A stretch of 64,000 nt of DNA, taken from NCBI GenBank assembly GCA_944323625.1, contig CALUTD010000003.1:1-64000 (forward strand). Direction: 5' to 3'. The DNA comes from Candidatus Gastranaerophilales bacterium. Lineage in GTDB: Bacteria; Cyanobacteriota; Vampirovibrionia; Gastranaerophilales; Gastranaerophilaceae. The notes under the pieces are model-generated. The model ran no database searches. It saw only the letters and a list, made by a program, of their open reading frames with translations, and was not told where the DNA came from. Within the stretch, counting starts at the first letter, position 1, and the number at the start of each line of letters is the position of its first letter. A program made the position numbers and the translations under genes. This document shows, piece after piece, positions 8,939 through 17,897 of this stretch.

Positions 8939-11371
8939 TCAGATTTCCAATGATGAATTACGTTTGTAAAATCTTATTTGTAAATCGTTAATATTAATAT
9001 CTTTGTTTATCTTTAATTTAATTTCACTCAATGACTTATTTAGCAGCCATGAAGGAGCAGCGTCCATCGGTAAGAGTATATGCCCTGTTTTTGATTCTGC
9101 CATTATATTTGATGTTGAATTATTAACTGATACAACATATTTATTATCTTTTATATTAAAAGGATTAAAATACAATAAATCAATTTCAGAACCTTTTATT
9201 GGTTGTTTAAAAGTTATTATAATATCAGTTGTATTATTATGTTTATTAGTTTTTAAGTCATATTCTTTTTTTATTTCCATCATTGGCAGAGTATTTAACG
9301 AGTTTGCCCAAACTTCGGGAAGAAATTTTAGTTTTATATTCGCATCTTCTAATTTTAGAATCAAAAAGTCTAACATTTTTAATATTTCTTTTGTATAGAC
9401 TATAGGATATTCTGTTTTAACTAAAATCGCATAATATTTTGAAACTATTATTTCATAATTGTTATTTAAAAATAACCAACGATACAACGGGTTCATTCTT
9501 AAAGATAAATAAGCTTTATCAAAACACATAAAATTTGAACTGCCTATTACTATAACTTTTGGTGGATTATTTTTTATTCTTTCAACAGAATTTAAAGCTT
9601 GCTTGGTTGATATTGAATTATAAAATGATACATATTTAATCGGAATAGGTTTATCCAAATATAAATAATTCATGCCTGAATTGATTAAATCAAGGTAAAC
9701 ATCATTTTGGTCAGAATTTGTATCAACCAATATTTTTAAGTTTTCAACTATATCTTGATAATATATATTTGCATCACCTACATTATTTAATATTGTTTCT
9801 TTTTTAGATTGCTTTTCTTGATAGAATTTATCCGTATATGTATAAATTAATTTTCCTAAAGGTTTATAAATTATCAGCATAAATAGAATTATCAAGAAAA
9901 TTTTTAATATGATATTATCTTTGTATTTTGTGTACAGGAAATACGGAACTATTATCCAAATATATGGCAATGAATACAGTAAAGTCCTGGAATCTCCATA
10001 TCCGTCTATTCTTCCCATCAAATAATTTATCGAAAATATAGGCAATAAAACAACAAAAATTAAAAAACATATAAATCTTATATTTCTTTCTTTTTTTGAA
10101 AATTCTTTTATTAGTTCAACAATAAAAAACGGACAAACAATATATACAAAAAATCTTATAACATAATGAAATGATTCTATAATAGGATATGTAAAATATC
10201 TGAAAGGTTTTAAGTTAAGTCCGAATGCATATAGATTACCATCCACATAATATTTTGCTTCTTTTAAATAACTAATTATTACATCATGTCCTATTATAAA
10301 AAATACAACAGGTAATAAAATCAAAAGCACTATTTTTAAAATACTGTTTTTTTCTACCCCTCCCCGTACGGATTTTAAAAATTGGTACAGTATATAAACC
10401 GCAACAGGTAAACTCGCCAAAACCCAAAATGAACCTATTGTTGTCCTATACATCATAAAAATATATGACATAATAATATACAATATAAGCCAGGTAAATT
10501 TTTTATTAAATATCTCCTTTTTTAATAAAAGAAGAAAACTGCAAATAAAAAACTGGATTAAATCAGGAACAAGACACAAAAAAGGCACAACAAAGATTTT
10601 AGAAGAATTAAATATGTAAAGCAGCATAACGGATATAAAAACAAAATAAATATTAGACAGTAATAATTCACCTAATTTATAACCATATACAGTATTATCC
10701 AAAAAAATATATTTACCTATAAATCCAAAAGCAACATCGCTGTAGCCGTGAACAAGCATTATATCTTTATAATAAGCAAGGTTAAATTTATCATGCATTA
10801 AAAAGGTTGCATATGTTTCTCCACAATGGTGCATATCTCCCGGAGCAGAAACAGGAAAGTACAAATTAACAAATAAAATCAAAAGAACTGATGTAATTAC
10901 CCAGTTTGAGAATTTTTCACAATCTCCTCTTTTTCTCATCATATATAAATCAATTAACGATATACCTATTAACATGGCAATTAAAAGGATAACCAAAGGA
11001 TATATTTGCCCGTTCATAGGATACAGAGTTAAATACCCAATAAGCCCTATCCATTGATATTTAAAAATAAATTGGGGGTATTTACCTATTTGTATTTTTG
11101 GCAGTGAAATTTTAGGAAGTTGTATTTTAATCAATTTTTCTCTTAGAAAAATAATAAAAGGAATTACACAGAAAAATAAAAGAATATATATAAAAACTAT
11201 TCCTAAATCTAAATACTTATTGTGGTCAAAATATATAGTTTCTCCAACATAAAAGTCTTTTAAATTAGAATAATTACAAACCGGATATAGTATTGAATAC
11301 AAAATAATACAAGCGTACAGGGAAATTGCAGATGATATAACACAATCAATAAAATTAGCCCTCTTTAGCAA
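8939..11371 (-). CDS. Multi-pass membrane protein, probable GT-C-like glycosyltransferase
   Basis: An 810-residue protein with about a dozen hydrophobic segments in the first 520 residues and a soluble C-terminal domain of about 290 residues. An early loop after the first helices contains PGDMHHCGETY, followed by a second DIMLVHGYSD loop. Acidic loops of this sort are common in lipid-linked-sugar (GT-C) transferases and O-antigen-type proteins, but I see no diagnostic motif. The middle of the gene (10349-10375 on the plus strand) contains CCGTAC, G4, A, G4, TAGAA, which closely resembles the G-tract pilin leaders; here it encodes SVRGGVEKN. It is transcribed away from the unknown gene at 11450-13132. 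Function is uncertain. Confidence 0.6.
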   Translation of the reverse strand: MLKRANFIDCVISSAISLYACIILYSILYPVCNYSNLKDFYVGETIYFDHNKYLDLGIVFIYILLFFCVIPFIIFLREKLIKIQLPKISLPKIQIGKYPQFIFKYQWIGLIGYLTLYPMNGQIYPLVILLIAMLIGISLIDLYMMRKRGDCEKFSNWVITSVLLILFVNLYFPVSAPGDMHHCGETYATFLMHDKFNLAYYKDIMLVHGYSDVAFGFIGKYIFLDNTVYGYKLGELLLSNIYFVFISVMLLYIFNSSKIFVVPFLCLVPDLIQFFICSFLLLLKKEIFNKKFTWLILYIIMSYIFMMYRTTIGSFWVLASLPVAVYILYQFLKSVRGGVEKNSILKIVLLILLPVVFFIIGHDVIISYLKEAKYYVDGNLYAFGLNLKPFRYFTYPIIESFHYVIRFFVYIVCPFFIVELIKEFSKKERNIRFICFLIFVVLLPIFSINYLMGRIDGYGDSRTLLYSLPYIWIIVPYFLYTKYKDNIILKIFLIILFMLIIYKPLGKLIYTYTDKFYQEKQSKKETILNNVGDANIYYQDIVENLKILVDTNSDQNDVYLDLINSGMNYLYLDKPIPIKYVSFYNSISTKQALNSVERIKNNPPKVIVIGSSNFMCFDKAYLSLRMNPLYRWLFLNNNYEIIVSKYYAILVKTEYPIVYTKEILKMLDFLILKLEDANIKLKFLPEVWANSLNTLPMMEIKKEYDLKTNKHNNTTDIIITFKQPIKGSEIDLLYFNPFNIKDNKYVVSVNNSTSNIMAESKTGHILLPMDAAPSWLLNKSLSEIKLKINKDININDLQIRFYKRNSSLEI

Positions 11372-11449
11372 TTCTACATACCTCCAAAAAATATCACCCT
11401 ATATTCCCCATCTTTTTACCATGGCTATAATTATATCAAAAAAAAAATA

Positions 11450-13132
11450 TTATCTTATAAAATCATTAAATATATTTGAAGAAAAAGAAGAAGTGCAATT
11501 TTGTTCTTCAGGTGCGAATTTACGATAATCTTCCATATCTTTTATTGAGAGCATTGAAGCAATTTTTTCGGCAGTTTTTTGCTGTTTTGTCAGTTTTGCT
11601 TCTGCAATAGCCGCCGGAATAAACGCAATAACGGCACCAATTCCTTTAAACATGCCCGATAATTTATGGTTTGTTAATTTTTTTGTCATAAGACTTCCTA
11701 TTTTTACACCCAAAGCTGTTGATAATATATCAATCGGACCTAAAATTGTTTCTGATAATGATTCTATACCGACAGTCTGTTCATAAAGCCTTTCACGTTG
11801 ATTATTCAATACCATAGAAGTATTTTTCTGAAGAAGTTTTGCTTCACGCTCTTGTTCTTTTGTAATATTTATTTGTTTTTTTGCCTGCATCCTTTGTTTG
11901 ATTTCAGGAAGTTCATTTTGTTCAAATTTATCGTATTCTTTCATGTCATGATAAACATTCTTTAAAAACTTAAACAGCGGTTCTTTTTTTTGTTCTTCTG
12001 TTGAAGTATATTCAAGCGGATTTTCACTGAATTTTTTCAAATGTTTATATTTTGTTGCAAGTATAGCTTTATTTTCTATATCAGAAATATTTTTATTCAA
12101 AAGTAAATAGGTTAATAAAGGTACCCCTATTTTCATTGCAAGTTGAAGCGGTTTATTTTTTACGTGCATTACTTCAACAAGCTTATCAGATATTAAATAT
12201 TCCAAAAAACCGCCGGTAAATATTGCAGAGTATGCTATATTCGAAACAGTTTCAACTCTTTGAAGAGGAACTAAAACATCATGTTCAACATTTTTTATAA
12301 GATTCTCAAAAAGAATTTGATTTTCTTTTGCTTGTTTTTCCTCTGAAGCGTTTAATCTTATGTTTTTCTTTGAATTAAGTTTTTCAAAGTATACCGACTT
12401 TTCTTTCTCGTATTTTTTCTTATTATAGTTATACTCTTTTACGGATTTAAAAGAAGATTTAATATCTACTTTATCTTTGAGTTTATTAATCAAAGCGGAA
12501 TCTGTTTTCTTTTCGGCAGAAACAATATCTTGGACTTGTTTTTCCTGTTCTTGAGTTAAATCTGCAAATAATTTAGGATTATCAATAATATGTTGAGATG
12601 CATCAAAACTTGCCTTTCTGATAAGTCCCAATTGAGAATGCATTGAATCTTTCATTCCCTTTATATAAAAAATTCCGCTGCCAATTGCAAATACAGCTGT
12701 CATTAACTTAGAAAGAGGCATGTTTTTGCCAGCCAAGTTAAAAGATTTATTTTTGTAATTATTTAAAGCCAAAGAGCTTTTAGCTAAAATTTTATTTTTA
12801 TCTGCATGCCTGTTCAAAAATGGAATCGCTTTTGTAATTGCAATAGGAAGAGAGCACAAAAGTGTAGTAACAGACATTAATTCTATGTTATAAGTTTGAA
12901 AGAAAGTTTCTGAATCTTCAGTTTTTTCATGTTCATAGTAATCAAAAAGTAAAATAGGTTCGGTTAAAATTTTTGCCTTTTTTTTAAGCGAATCCGCATC
13001 CAGGGTTTCTTGTTCGAATCCTCCATGCATTCTCATATCAAAACCCTTATGGTTTTTTGTATTCTGCTGCCATTCTTTGTATTCATCAATATGGGTTCTA
13101 TATTTCAAATAATCAGAAAACAAATTGTTCAT
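11450..13132 (-). CDS. Unknown 560-residue protein with hydrophobic segments
   Basis: No family is recognised. The protein is lysine-rich with long helical, coiled-coil-like stretches (about 190-290 and 360-450). It has several moderately hydrophobic segments: about 85-105 (VTTLLCSLPIAITKAIPFL), about 145-165, about 300-350 and about 490-530 (FKGIGAVIAFIPAAIAEAKL). There is no signal peptide. This combination suggests a membrane-associated lineage-specific protein. The start ATG lies at 13132 after a long AT-rich region. It has divergent promoter space with the activase gene at 13296. Confidence 0.6.
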   Translation of the reverse strand: MNNLFSDYLKYRTHIDEYKEWQQNTKNHKGFDMRMHGGFEQETLDADSLKKKAKILTEPILLFDYYEHEKTEDSETFFQTYNIELMSVTTLLCSLPIAITKAIPFLNRHADKNKILAKSSLALNNYKNKSFNLAGKNMPLSKLMTAVFAIGSGIFYIKGMKDSMHSQLGLIRKASFDASQHIIDNPKLFADLTQEQEKQVQDIVSAEKKTDSALINKLKDKVDIKSSFKSVKEYNYNKKKYEKEKSVYFEKLNSKKNIRLNASEEKQAKENQILFENLIKNVEHDVLVPLQRVETVSNIAYSAIFTGGFLEYLISDKLVEVMHVKNKPLQLAMKIGVPLLTYLLLNKNISDIENKAILATKYKHLKKFSENPLEYTSTEEQKKEPLFKFLKNVYHDMKEYDKFEQNELPEIKQRMQAKKQINITKEQEREAKLLQKNTSMVLNNQRERLYEQTVGIESLSETILGPIDILSTALGVKIGSLMTKKLTNHKLSGMFKGIGAVIAFIPAAIAEAKLTKQQKTAEKIASMLSIKDMEDYRKFAPEEQNCTSSFSSNIFNDFIR

Positions 13133-13295
13133 TTAAACATAAAAAACCTTTCTTACATATCGTATAATGCATAAGATAAATTAAAGTTGTTAATTTTTCT
13201 ATTATTTGTATATATATTTTTACAAAATTTACAAAAGATTATTTAAAGCTAATTATTTTCTTAGTACAATATTGTAAGAGTAGTGGAGAAGAAAA

Positions 13296-14291
13296 ATGTC
13301 GTTAAATGCATATTTAGGAATAGATGTAGGTTCGGTAACAACAAAAGCCGCAATTGTTGACGAAAACGGTAAATTTATAGACGGCTTTATGACAAGAACA
13401 TCTGGGAAACCTGTAGTTGCTGTTCAAACATCATTAAAAAACATAGAAAAACAAGCAAAGACCGAATATAATATTTTAGGAGTCGGAACAACCGGTTCCG
13501 GAAGAAATTTAGCCGGTGCTTTAGTTGGAGCAGACATTATAAAGAATGAAATAACAGCACATGCTGTTGCTGCAAGCACATATGTACCAGGGGTTCAAAC
13601 TATTCTTGAAATAGGCGGTCAGGACAGCAAAATAATTATACTTCGTGATGGAATTGTTACGGATTTCGCAATGAACACTGTCTGTGCAGCAGGAACAGGA
13701 AGCTTTCTCGACCAACAAGCATCTAGATTAAATGTTCCAATTCAAAATTTCGGAGAAATAGCACTCAAATCAAAATCACCGGCAAGAATTGCAGGCCGCT
13801 GCGGAGTATTTGCGGAAAGTGACCTTATTCATAAACAGCAATTAGGCTACCCTGTTGAAGATTTACTTTATGGTTTATGTCAAGCATTAGTAAGAAACTA
13901 TTTAAGTAATCTTGCTCTAGGTAAAGAAATTTTCCCTATTGTTACTTTTCAGGGAGGTGTCGCCACAAATTCAGGCATGGTCAAAGCGTTTGAAGAGGCA
14001 TTAAATACAAAAATTGTAGTACCTGATAATCATCAGACAATGGGTGCAATAGGTGCAGCTCTTCTAGCAATGGAAAACCATCAGTACAACAATAAAGCAA
14101 CAGGATTTAAAGGTTTTAGAGTCGGAGATATTGATTTTAACTCATATACAAATCAATGCACGGGCTGCTCAAATAATTGTGAAGTTATAACAATTGTTGA
14201 AGGCGAAATAACATCAACAGACCTCAAAAATAAATCAGATAAAATCATTGCCAGATGGGGCGGTACATGCGGCCGCTGGGATATAGGTTAA
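13296..14291 (+). CDS. BadF/BadG/BcrA/BcrD-type ATPase (2-hydroxyacyl-CoA dehydratase activator family)
   Basis: These ASKHA-fold ATPases use ATP and a bridging [4Fe-4S] cluster to inject an electron into a partner dehydratase or reductase. Motifs seen are GIDVGSVTTKAAIVD (phosphate 1), EIGGQDSKII (phosphate 2), C130 in NTVCAAGTGSFLDQQ and C169 in AGRCGVFAESD (cluster ligands), and GGVATNSGMVKAFE (adenosine motif). An extra C-terminal cluster, CTGCSNNC at about 287-294, suggests a second iron-sulphur site and is not in the short HgdC type. The length of 331 residues resembles the N-terminal part of larger activase proteins. No dehydratase subunit lies nearby, so the substrate is unknown. The start has GGAGAAGAAAA upstream. 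Confidence 0.9.
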   Translation: MSLNAYLGIDVGSVTTKAAIVDENGKFIDGFMTRTSGKPVVAVQTSLKNIEKQAKTEYNILGVGTTGSGRNLAGALVGADIIKNEITAHAVAASTYVPGVQTILEIGGQDSKIIILRDGIVTDFAMNTVCAAGTGSFLDQQASRLNVPIQNFGEIALKSKSPARIAGRCGVFAESDLIHKQQLGYPVEDLLYGLCQALVRNYLSNLALGKEIFPIVTFQGGVATNSGMVKAFEEALNTKIVVPDNHQTMGAIGAALLAMENHQYNNKATGFKGFRVGDIDFNSYTNQCTGCSNNCEVITIVEGEITSTDLKNKSDKIIARWGGTCGRWDIG

Positions 14292-14406
14292 ATGTTTTTC
14301 ATTTCAGATTGTAAAATAATGTAAATATTTTTATTTGAATACTCAAGTATATTGATAACTGTGCCGACGTTATTAATATAAAAATAAACAAAGGAGTAAT
14401 CAAATA

Positions 14407-15279
14407 ATGGGATTAGCCGCATCACAAGGACGTTATTTATGTTTAACAGCAAGAATGAGCGATTTAGTTTATGAAGGACAACAAATATCGCAGCAAAGAC
14501 TTGCTCTTGCTTCAGAAACTCAAGAAATTGCAGAAAAATACAATGAGGCAATGAATAATACTGTCTTGCAGGCAACAACAGCAGAAGGTGGTACACAGCA
14601 ATTAACCTATGATATTATTACAAGCCAGGATCCATTTTCAGGATTGTGTATGAGAATTGTTGACCTTAACGGAAATGTCGTAGTTCCATCAAAAAGTTAC
14701 TCTCTTAATGTAACATCAAAAGATGAAGAAGGTAACGATGTAACAGAATCAATCACTTCAACTTCTGATTTTATAAAAAAATATATGTCAGATTTAGACG
14801 GGGATGAATTGAACAATGTAAGCGGTTATAATCTTTCGGATTTAAAAAATTATTATGAGTCACACTACGGAACCGACACAATAAATATTGAATTGGTAAA
14901 CAATATAAATTCAGCTTTAAAAAATGAGAATGAACATTATCTTTATGATGAAAACTGCAAAGACCCTGAATATCTGCAGCAAATGTTAACATCAGGAGAA
15001 TGGCTGTTGCAACAAGTTTCAACAAGCGAAGAAGACGGTTGGGAAGACATAGTTTGGCAAGGTTCTTCTGCTATTTCAGAAGTTTATTATACTGCGGATG
15101 ATGCTGCTGCAGAAGCCGAATATGAAGCTGCAATGAAAGAAATCCAAAAACGTGATCAACTCCTGGAACTAAGGCTTGAACAGGTTGAAACACAGGAACA
15201 ATCAGTTGAAACGGAAATCGATTCCGTAAAAGAAATTATTAATAAAAATATTGAAGACTCATTTAAAACATTTGCTTAG
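14407..15279 (+). CDS. Unknown protein beginning MGLAASQ
   Basis: A 290-residue hydrophilic protein with no signal peptide. The opening MGLAASQGRYLCLTARMSDL, followed by a QQISQQRLALA helix, is a style I associate with Gastranaerophilales proteins of unknown role; that is recollection, not a search. Residues 60-200 are mixed and acidic. Residues 225-290 are a long helix (YEAAMKEIQKRDQLLELRLE and beyond), suggesting an N- and C-terminal helical bundle as in hook- or filament-associated proteins. This last comparison is structural inference only. AAGGAG lies about ten bases before the ATG. It converges on and overlaps the asparaginase gene by 17 bases. Confidence 0.65.
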   Translation: MGLAASQGRYLCLTARMSDLVYEGQQISQQRLALASETQEIAEKYNEAMNNTVLQATTAEGGTQQLTYDIITSQDPFSGLCMRIVDLNGNVVVPSKSYSLNVTSKDEEGNDVTESITSTSDFIKKYMSDLDGDELNNVSGYNLSDLKNYYESHYGTDTINIELVNNINSALKNENEHYLYDENCKDPEYLQQMLTSGEWLLQQVSTSEEDGWEDIVWQGSSAISEVYYTADDAAAEAEYEAAMKEIQKRDQLLELRLEQVETQEQSVETEIDSVKEIINKNIEDSFKTFA

Positions 15280-16267
15280 TAATATTAAAACACGGAGATA
15301 TCATGCCTAATATATCTCCGTCTTGTGATAGTATTTCTTTTGTATATAGTTTATTTAATCGGCTGCAAGATTCATCTTTCAGCCATTTTAATTGTGAAAG
15401 AGCACTAATAACGGCAATACTTCTTGCTTCCATGTTTGAATCCGCTATTTTTACAACAATACACTCATTTTTTTCCAAATTAACAACACAGCATAAGCCG
15501 CAGGCACCTACTTTTGCAATCAAATTATCGGAAAAATTTATAATTTCTGAATCCAATCTGCCTTCTCCGCCTATTAAATAAGGATATTTTAAAAATGCAT
15601 CAGTAAGTTTTTTATATTTAATATCCGTAAATAAGTTAAGAAATCCTTTGGCTAAATTCTCAAGAGGAGTAGCAAGTACCGGCAGCCCGCACCCATCTTT
15701 ACTTACAATTAAATCTTTATAATTAATTTCACAAAGTTCACAAACTCTATTCAAAATAAGTTTTGTTAAAGGATGATTCATATCTTTATAATTTGATAAA
15801 GGATAATTCATATTTTTACAGATTGTAAGCATTGCGGCATGTTTACCCGAACAATTATTATGTATTTTTCTCTCCGGCAGATTACTTTTTAATAGTCTTA
15901 TTTGTTCTTTTTTGCTTAAGGGAGAATGTTCATGACACAACAAATCATCTTCTTTTAAACCGATTTTTTCCAAAACGGAAAGCACTTTTTCCTGATGTAT
16001 TATATCCCCTGTATGAGAAGCTCCGAAAAGCGCAATTTCTTCCAGTGAAAAATGATATTTTTCATCAAGCTTTAAATCAAATACCATAGCAGCCTGAAGA
16101 GGTTTCATACAAGAACGATGATAAAATTTATATCCGTTATCATTTCCTATTTTATTAATAATCCCACTTTTGTTAACATGGACTATCAACCCGTAATGAA
16201 CCTGTTCGATTAAAGTTCCGCGTTTATATTCTATAAGTTTTTCATATACACATTTCTTATTTTCCAT
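15263..16267 (-). CDS. L-asparaginase II family protein (Rhizobium etli type)
   Basis: Hydrolyses asparagine to aspartate and ammonia in the cytoplasm, by family assignment. It carries the signature of the PF06089 family, which is unrelated to the classical type I/II enzymes: HRSCMKPLQA at about 51 (the Ser and Lys of the SxxK pair), HNNCSGKHAAML at about 137, KDGCGLPV at about 190 (a metal-site Cys) and GGEGRLDSE at about 235. The length of 334 residues is typical. The last 17 bases overlap the end of the convergent MGLAASQ gene. There is no strong ribosome site before ATG 16267. Confidence 0.88.
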   Translation of the reverse strand: MENKKCVYEKLIEYKRGTLIEQVHYGLIVHVNKSGIINKIGNDNGYKFYHRSCMKPLQAAMVFDLKLDEKYHFSLEEIALFGASHTGDIIHQEKVLSVLEKIGLKEDDLLCHEHSPLSKKEQIRLLKSNLPERKIHNNCSGKHAAMLTICKNMNYPLSNYKDMNHPLTKLILNRVCELCEINYKDLIVSKDGCGLPVLATPLENLAKGFLNLFTDIKYKKLTDAFLKYPYLIGGEGRLDSEIINFSDNLIAKVGACGLCCVVNLEKNECIVVKIADSNMEARSIAVISALSQLKWLKDESCSRLNKLYTKEILSQDGDILGMISPCFNITKQMF

Positions 16268-16285
16268 AAGATTATTTTATATCAA

Positions 16286-16318
16286 ACAAGAGGAATAAAT
16301 TTAATTATTCCTCTTGTT
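16286..16318 (-). terminator. Hairpin ending the nfeD-SPFH unit
   Basis: CAAGAGGAATAA pairs with TTATTCCTCTTG. The T run on the minus strand is short and weak, so termination may be partial before the asparaginase gene. Confidence 0.55.
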
Positions 16319-16347
16319 TACAAATAACCCTATTTTGTGAAATGTAA

Positions 16348-17319
16348 CTATTTTTTATCAAACATTTGTTTAATACCGTCAACGGAACTCAAAATTCCGG
16401 TTGCTTCATAAGGCATATAAACAACCTTATTATTTTCTCCCGAAGTAATTTGAGAAAGAGTTTCCAAATATTTCATTGCAATTAAATACTGATCGGGTTT
16501 TCCTTTATCGGCAAGAGCACTGATAATTCTGCTTATAGCCTCTTTTTCTGCATCAGCTTCAATAATACGAGCCTGAGCAATACCTTGAGCTCTTAAAATT
16601 TCTGCCTGTTTTTCACCTTCAGCTTGATTAATAGCAGCTTCTCTTTCACCTTCAGCTTTTAATACCGCAGATTTTTTTATACCTTCTGCTTCAAGGATTG
16701 TAGCACGTCTATCCTGTTCTGCCTTCTTTTCTTTTTCCATTGCCTGTTGAATTGAAGCCGGAGGAACAATATCCTGAAGTTCAACACGGTTTACTTTAAC
16801 ACCCCATTTGTCCGTTGCTTTATCCAAAACTTCTCTTAATTTATCGTTAATTGTATCACGTGAAACAAGAGTTTCATCCAAGGCAAGCTGCCCTACAAGG
16901 TTTCTTAAGTTTGTTTGAGTCAGTTTCTCAATAGCTTCCGGCAGATTTTCAATTGAATAAACAGCTTTTCTTGCATCAATTATTTGAAAATATAATAATG
17001 CATTAATGCTTATTGTTACGTTATCTTTTGTAATAACGTTTTGGCGGGGAAAATCATAAACCGTTTCTCTCAAATCAATTCTTGTTGAATAATTCATAGT
17101 CGAATATGTTCTTCCGTCAATTCCTTTTTGTTTTATAAGTTTTAACATAGGACGCGGTGCATCTATAAACGGAACTATCCACTGAAGCCCCGGAGTCAAA
17201 GTTTTATAATATTGACCTAATCTTTGAATAATAACAGCCTCCTGCTGCTCTACAATTATCATTGATTTAATTACAAATATTATAACCGCTATAATTACAA
17301 CAATACCAACAAAAAACAT
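16348..17319 (-). CDS. SPFH/band-7 (stomatin-like, QmcA-type) membrane protein
   Basis: Membrane scaffold proteins of this class form ring oligomers and are typically paired with NfeD. One N-terminal hydrophobic segment (residues 1-20) precedes a band-7 domain (about 20-180) with VPFIDAPRPML, the FPRQNVITKDNVTISINALL stretch and RVELQDIVPPASIQQAMEKE. A heptad-rich Ala/Glu coiled coil follows (about 185-260), and then a C-terminal tail with YEATGILSS. The length of 323 residues is standard for the paraslipin branch. The ATG at 17319 lies 11 bases after the nfeD stop, so both genes are made from one message. Confidence 0.93.
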   Translation of the reverse strand: MFFVGIVVIIAVIIFVIKSMIIVEQQEAVIIQRLGQYYKTLTPGLQWIVPFIDAPRPMLKLIKQKGIDGRTYSTMNYSTRIDLRETVYDFPRQNVITKDNVTISINALLYFQIIDARKAVYSIENLPEAIEKLTQTNLRNLVGQLALDETLVSRDTINDKLREVLDKATDKWGVKVNRVELQDIVPPASIQQAMEKEKKAEQDRRATILEAEGIKKSAVLKAEGEREAAINQAEGEKQAEILRAQGIAQARIIEADAEKEAISRIISALADKGKPDQYLIAMKYLETLSQITSGENNKVVYMPYEATGILSSVDGIKQMFDKK

Positions 17320-17330
17320 TTTTATCTCCT

Positions 17331-17756
17331 TTATACTTTTTCTACAAACAAAACTAAACTGTCATTTTTAACAATTTTTACATCACAGCCTTCGGGAATT
17401 TCTTCGCAAGCATCAACCGTTCTTGCTTCCCACCTTTCATCATATATTGTCACTGCACCTTTTGTAGCACTAACAGGCTCAATAGTTTTTACTATTTTCC
17501 CGATATACTCGGAATTAAAATCCGCTCCCTGTTCTTTTTTTAATAAATTTGTCAAAAGCGGTTTAATAAATAATATTGATAGAAGAGAAATTGCTAAAAA
17601 TACTAATATTAATTCCGATAAATTCCCCCAAAAGATTGAGATTACTGCAGTTATTATACCTGCAAATGCAAAATTTATACAAAAAAGAGTAGGGACTATA
17701 ATCTCTAATACCGATGCAATTACTGCAATAATAACAAAAAGCATCCAAAGTTCCAT
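17331..17756 (-). CDS. NfeD-family membrane protein
   Basis: A short NfeD protein of 141 residues. Three to four hydrophobic segments occupy the first 75 residues. An OB-fold (about 80-141) contains YIGKIVKTIEP, GAVTIYDERWEARTVD and the usual hydrophobic end VKNDSLVLFVEKV. NfeD1b-type proteins partner with stomatin-like proteins, and the SPFH gene directly downstream agrees. Transcription probably starts from the promoter at 17788-17815, which abuts a homopolymer tract and could make this operon tunable. Confidence 0.9.
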   Translation of the reverse strand: MELWMLFVIIAVIASVLEIIVPTLFCINFAFAGIITAVISIFWGNLSELILVFLAISLLSILFIKPLLTNLLKKEQGADFNSEYIGKIVKTIEPVSATKGAVTIYDERWEARTVDACEEIPEGCDVKIVKNDSLVLFVEKV

Positions 17757-17787
17757 ACTTAACCTTTCATTTCATTATGTATGGACT

Positions 17788-17826
17788 AGTATAACATTTT
17801 TTTATATTTAGTCAAAGGGGGGGGGG
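17788..17826 (-). promoter_or_regulatory. nfeD promoter abutted by a C10 tract
   Basis: On the minus strand TTGACT (17815-17810) and TATACT (17793-17788) are separated by 16 bases, and the start codon lies 32 bases downstream. Ten C (17826-17817 on the minus strand) sit one base upstream of the -35 box. Slippage there would move upstream DNA relative to the promoter. Confidence 0.65.
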
Positions 17827-17843
17827 AGGAGCAATAATATATA

Positions 17844-17879
17844 AAAATGGCAAGTATAAATATATACTTTACCATTTTC
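17844..17879 (-). terminator. Hairpin after the AsmA-like gene
   Basis: AATGG-C-AAGTATA pairs with TATACTT-TA-CCATT across a short loop, followed on the minus strand by ATTTTTATATATT. It probably ends the AsmA-like message before the nfeD promoter. Confidence 0.6.
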
Positions 17880-17897
17880 GTTTTCAAAAAAACTTAA

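Noticed and set aside
13000-13020. TTCGAATCC resembling a tRNA T-loop
   Set aside because: Lies inside a coding region and no cloverleaf can be drawn around it.
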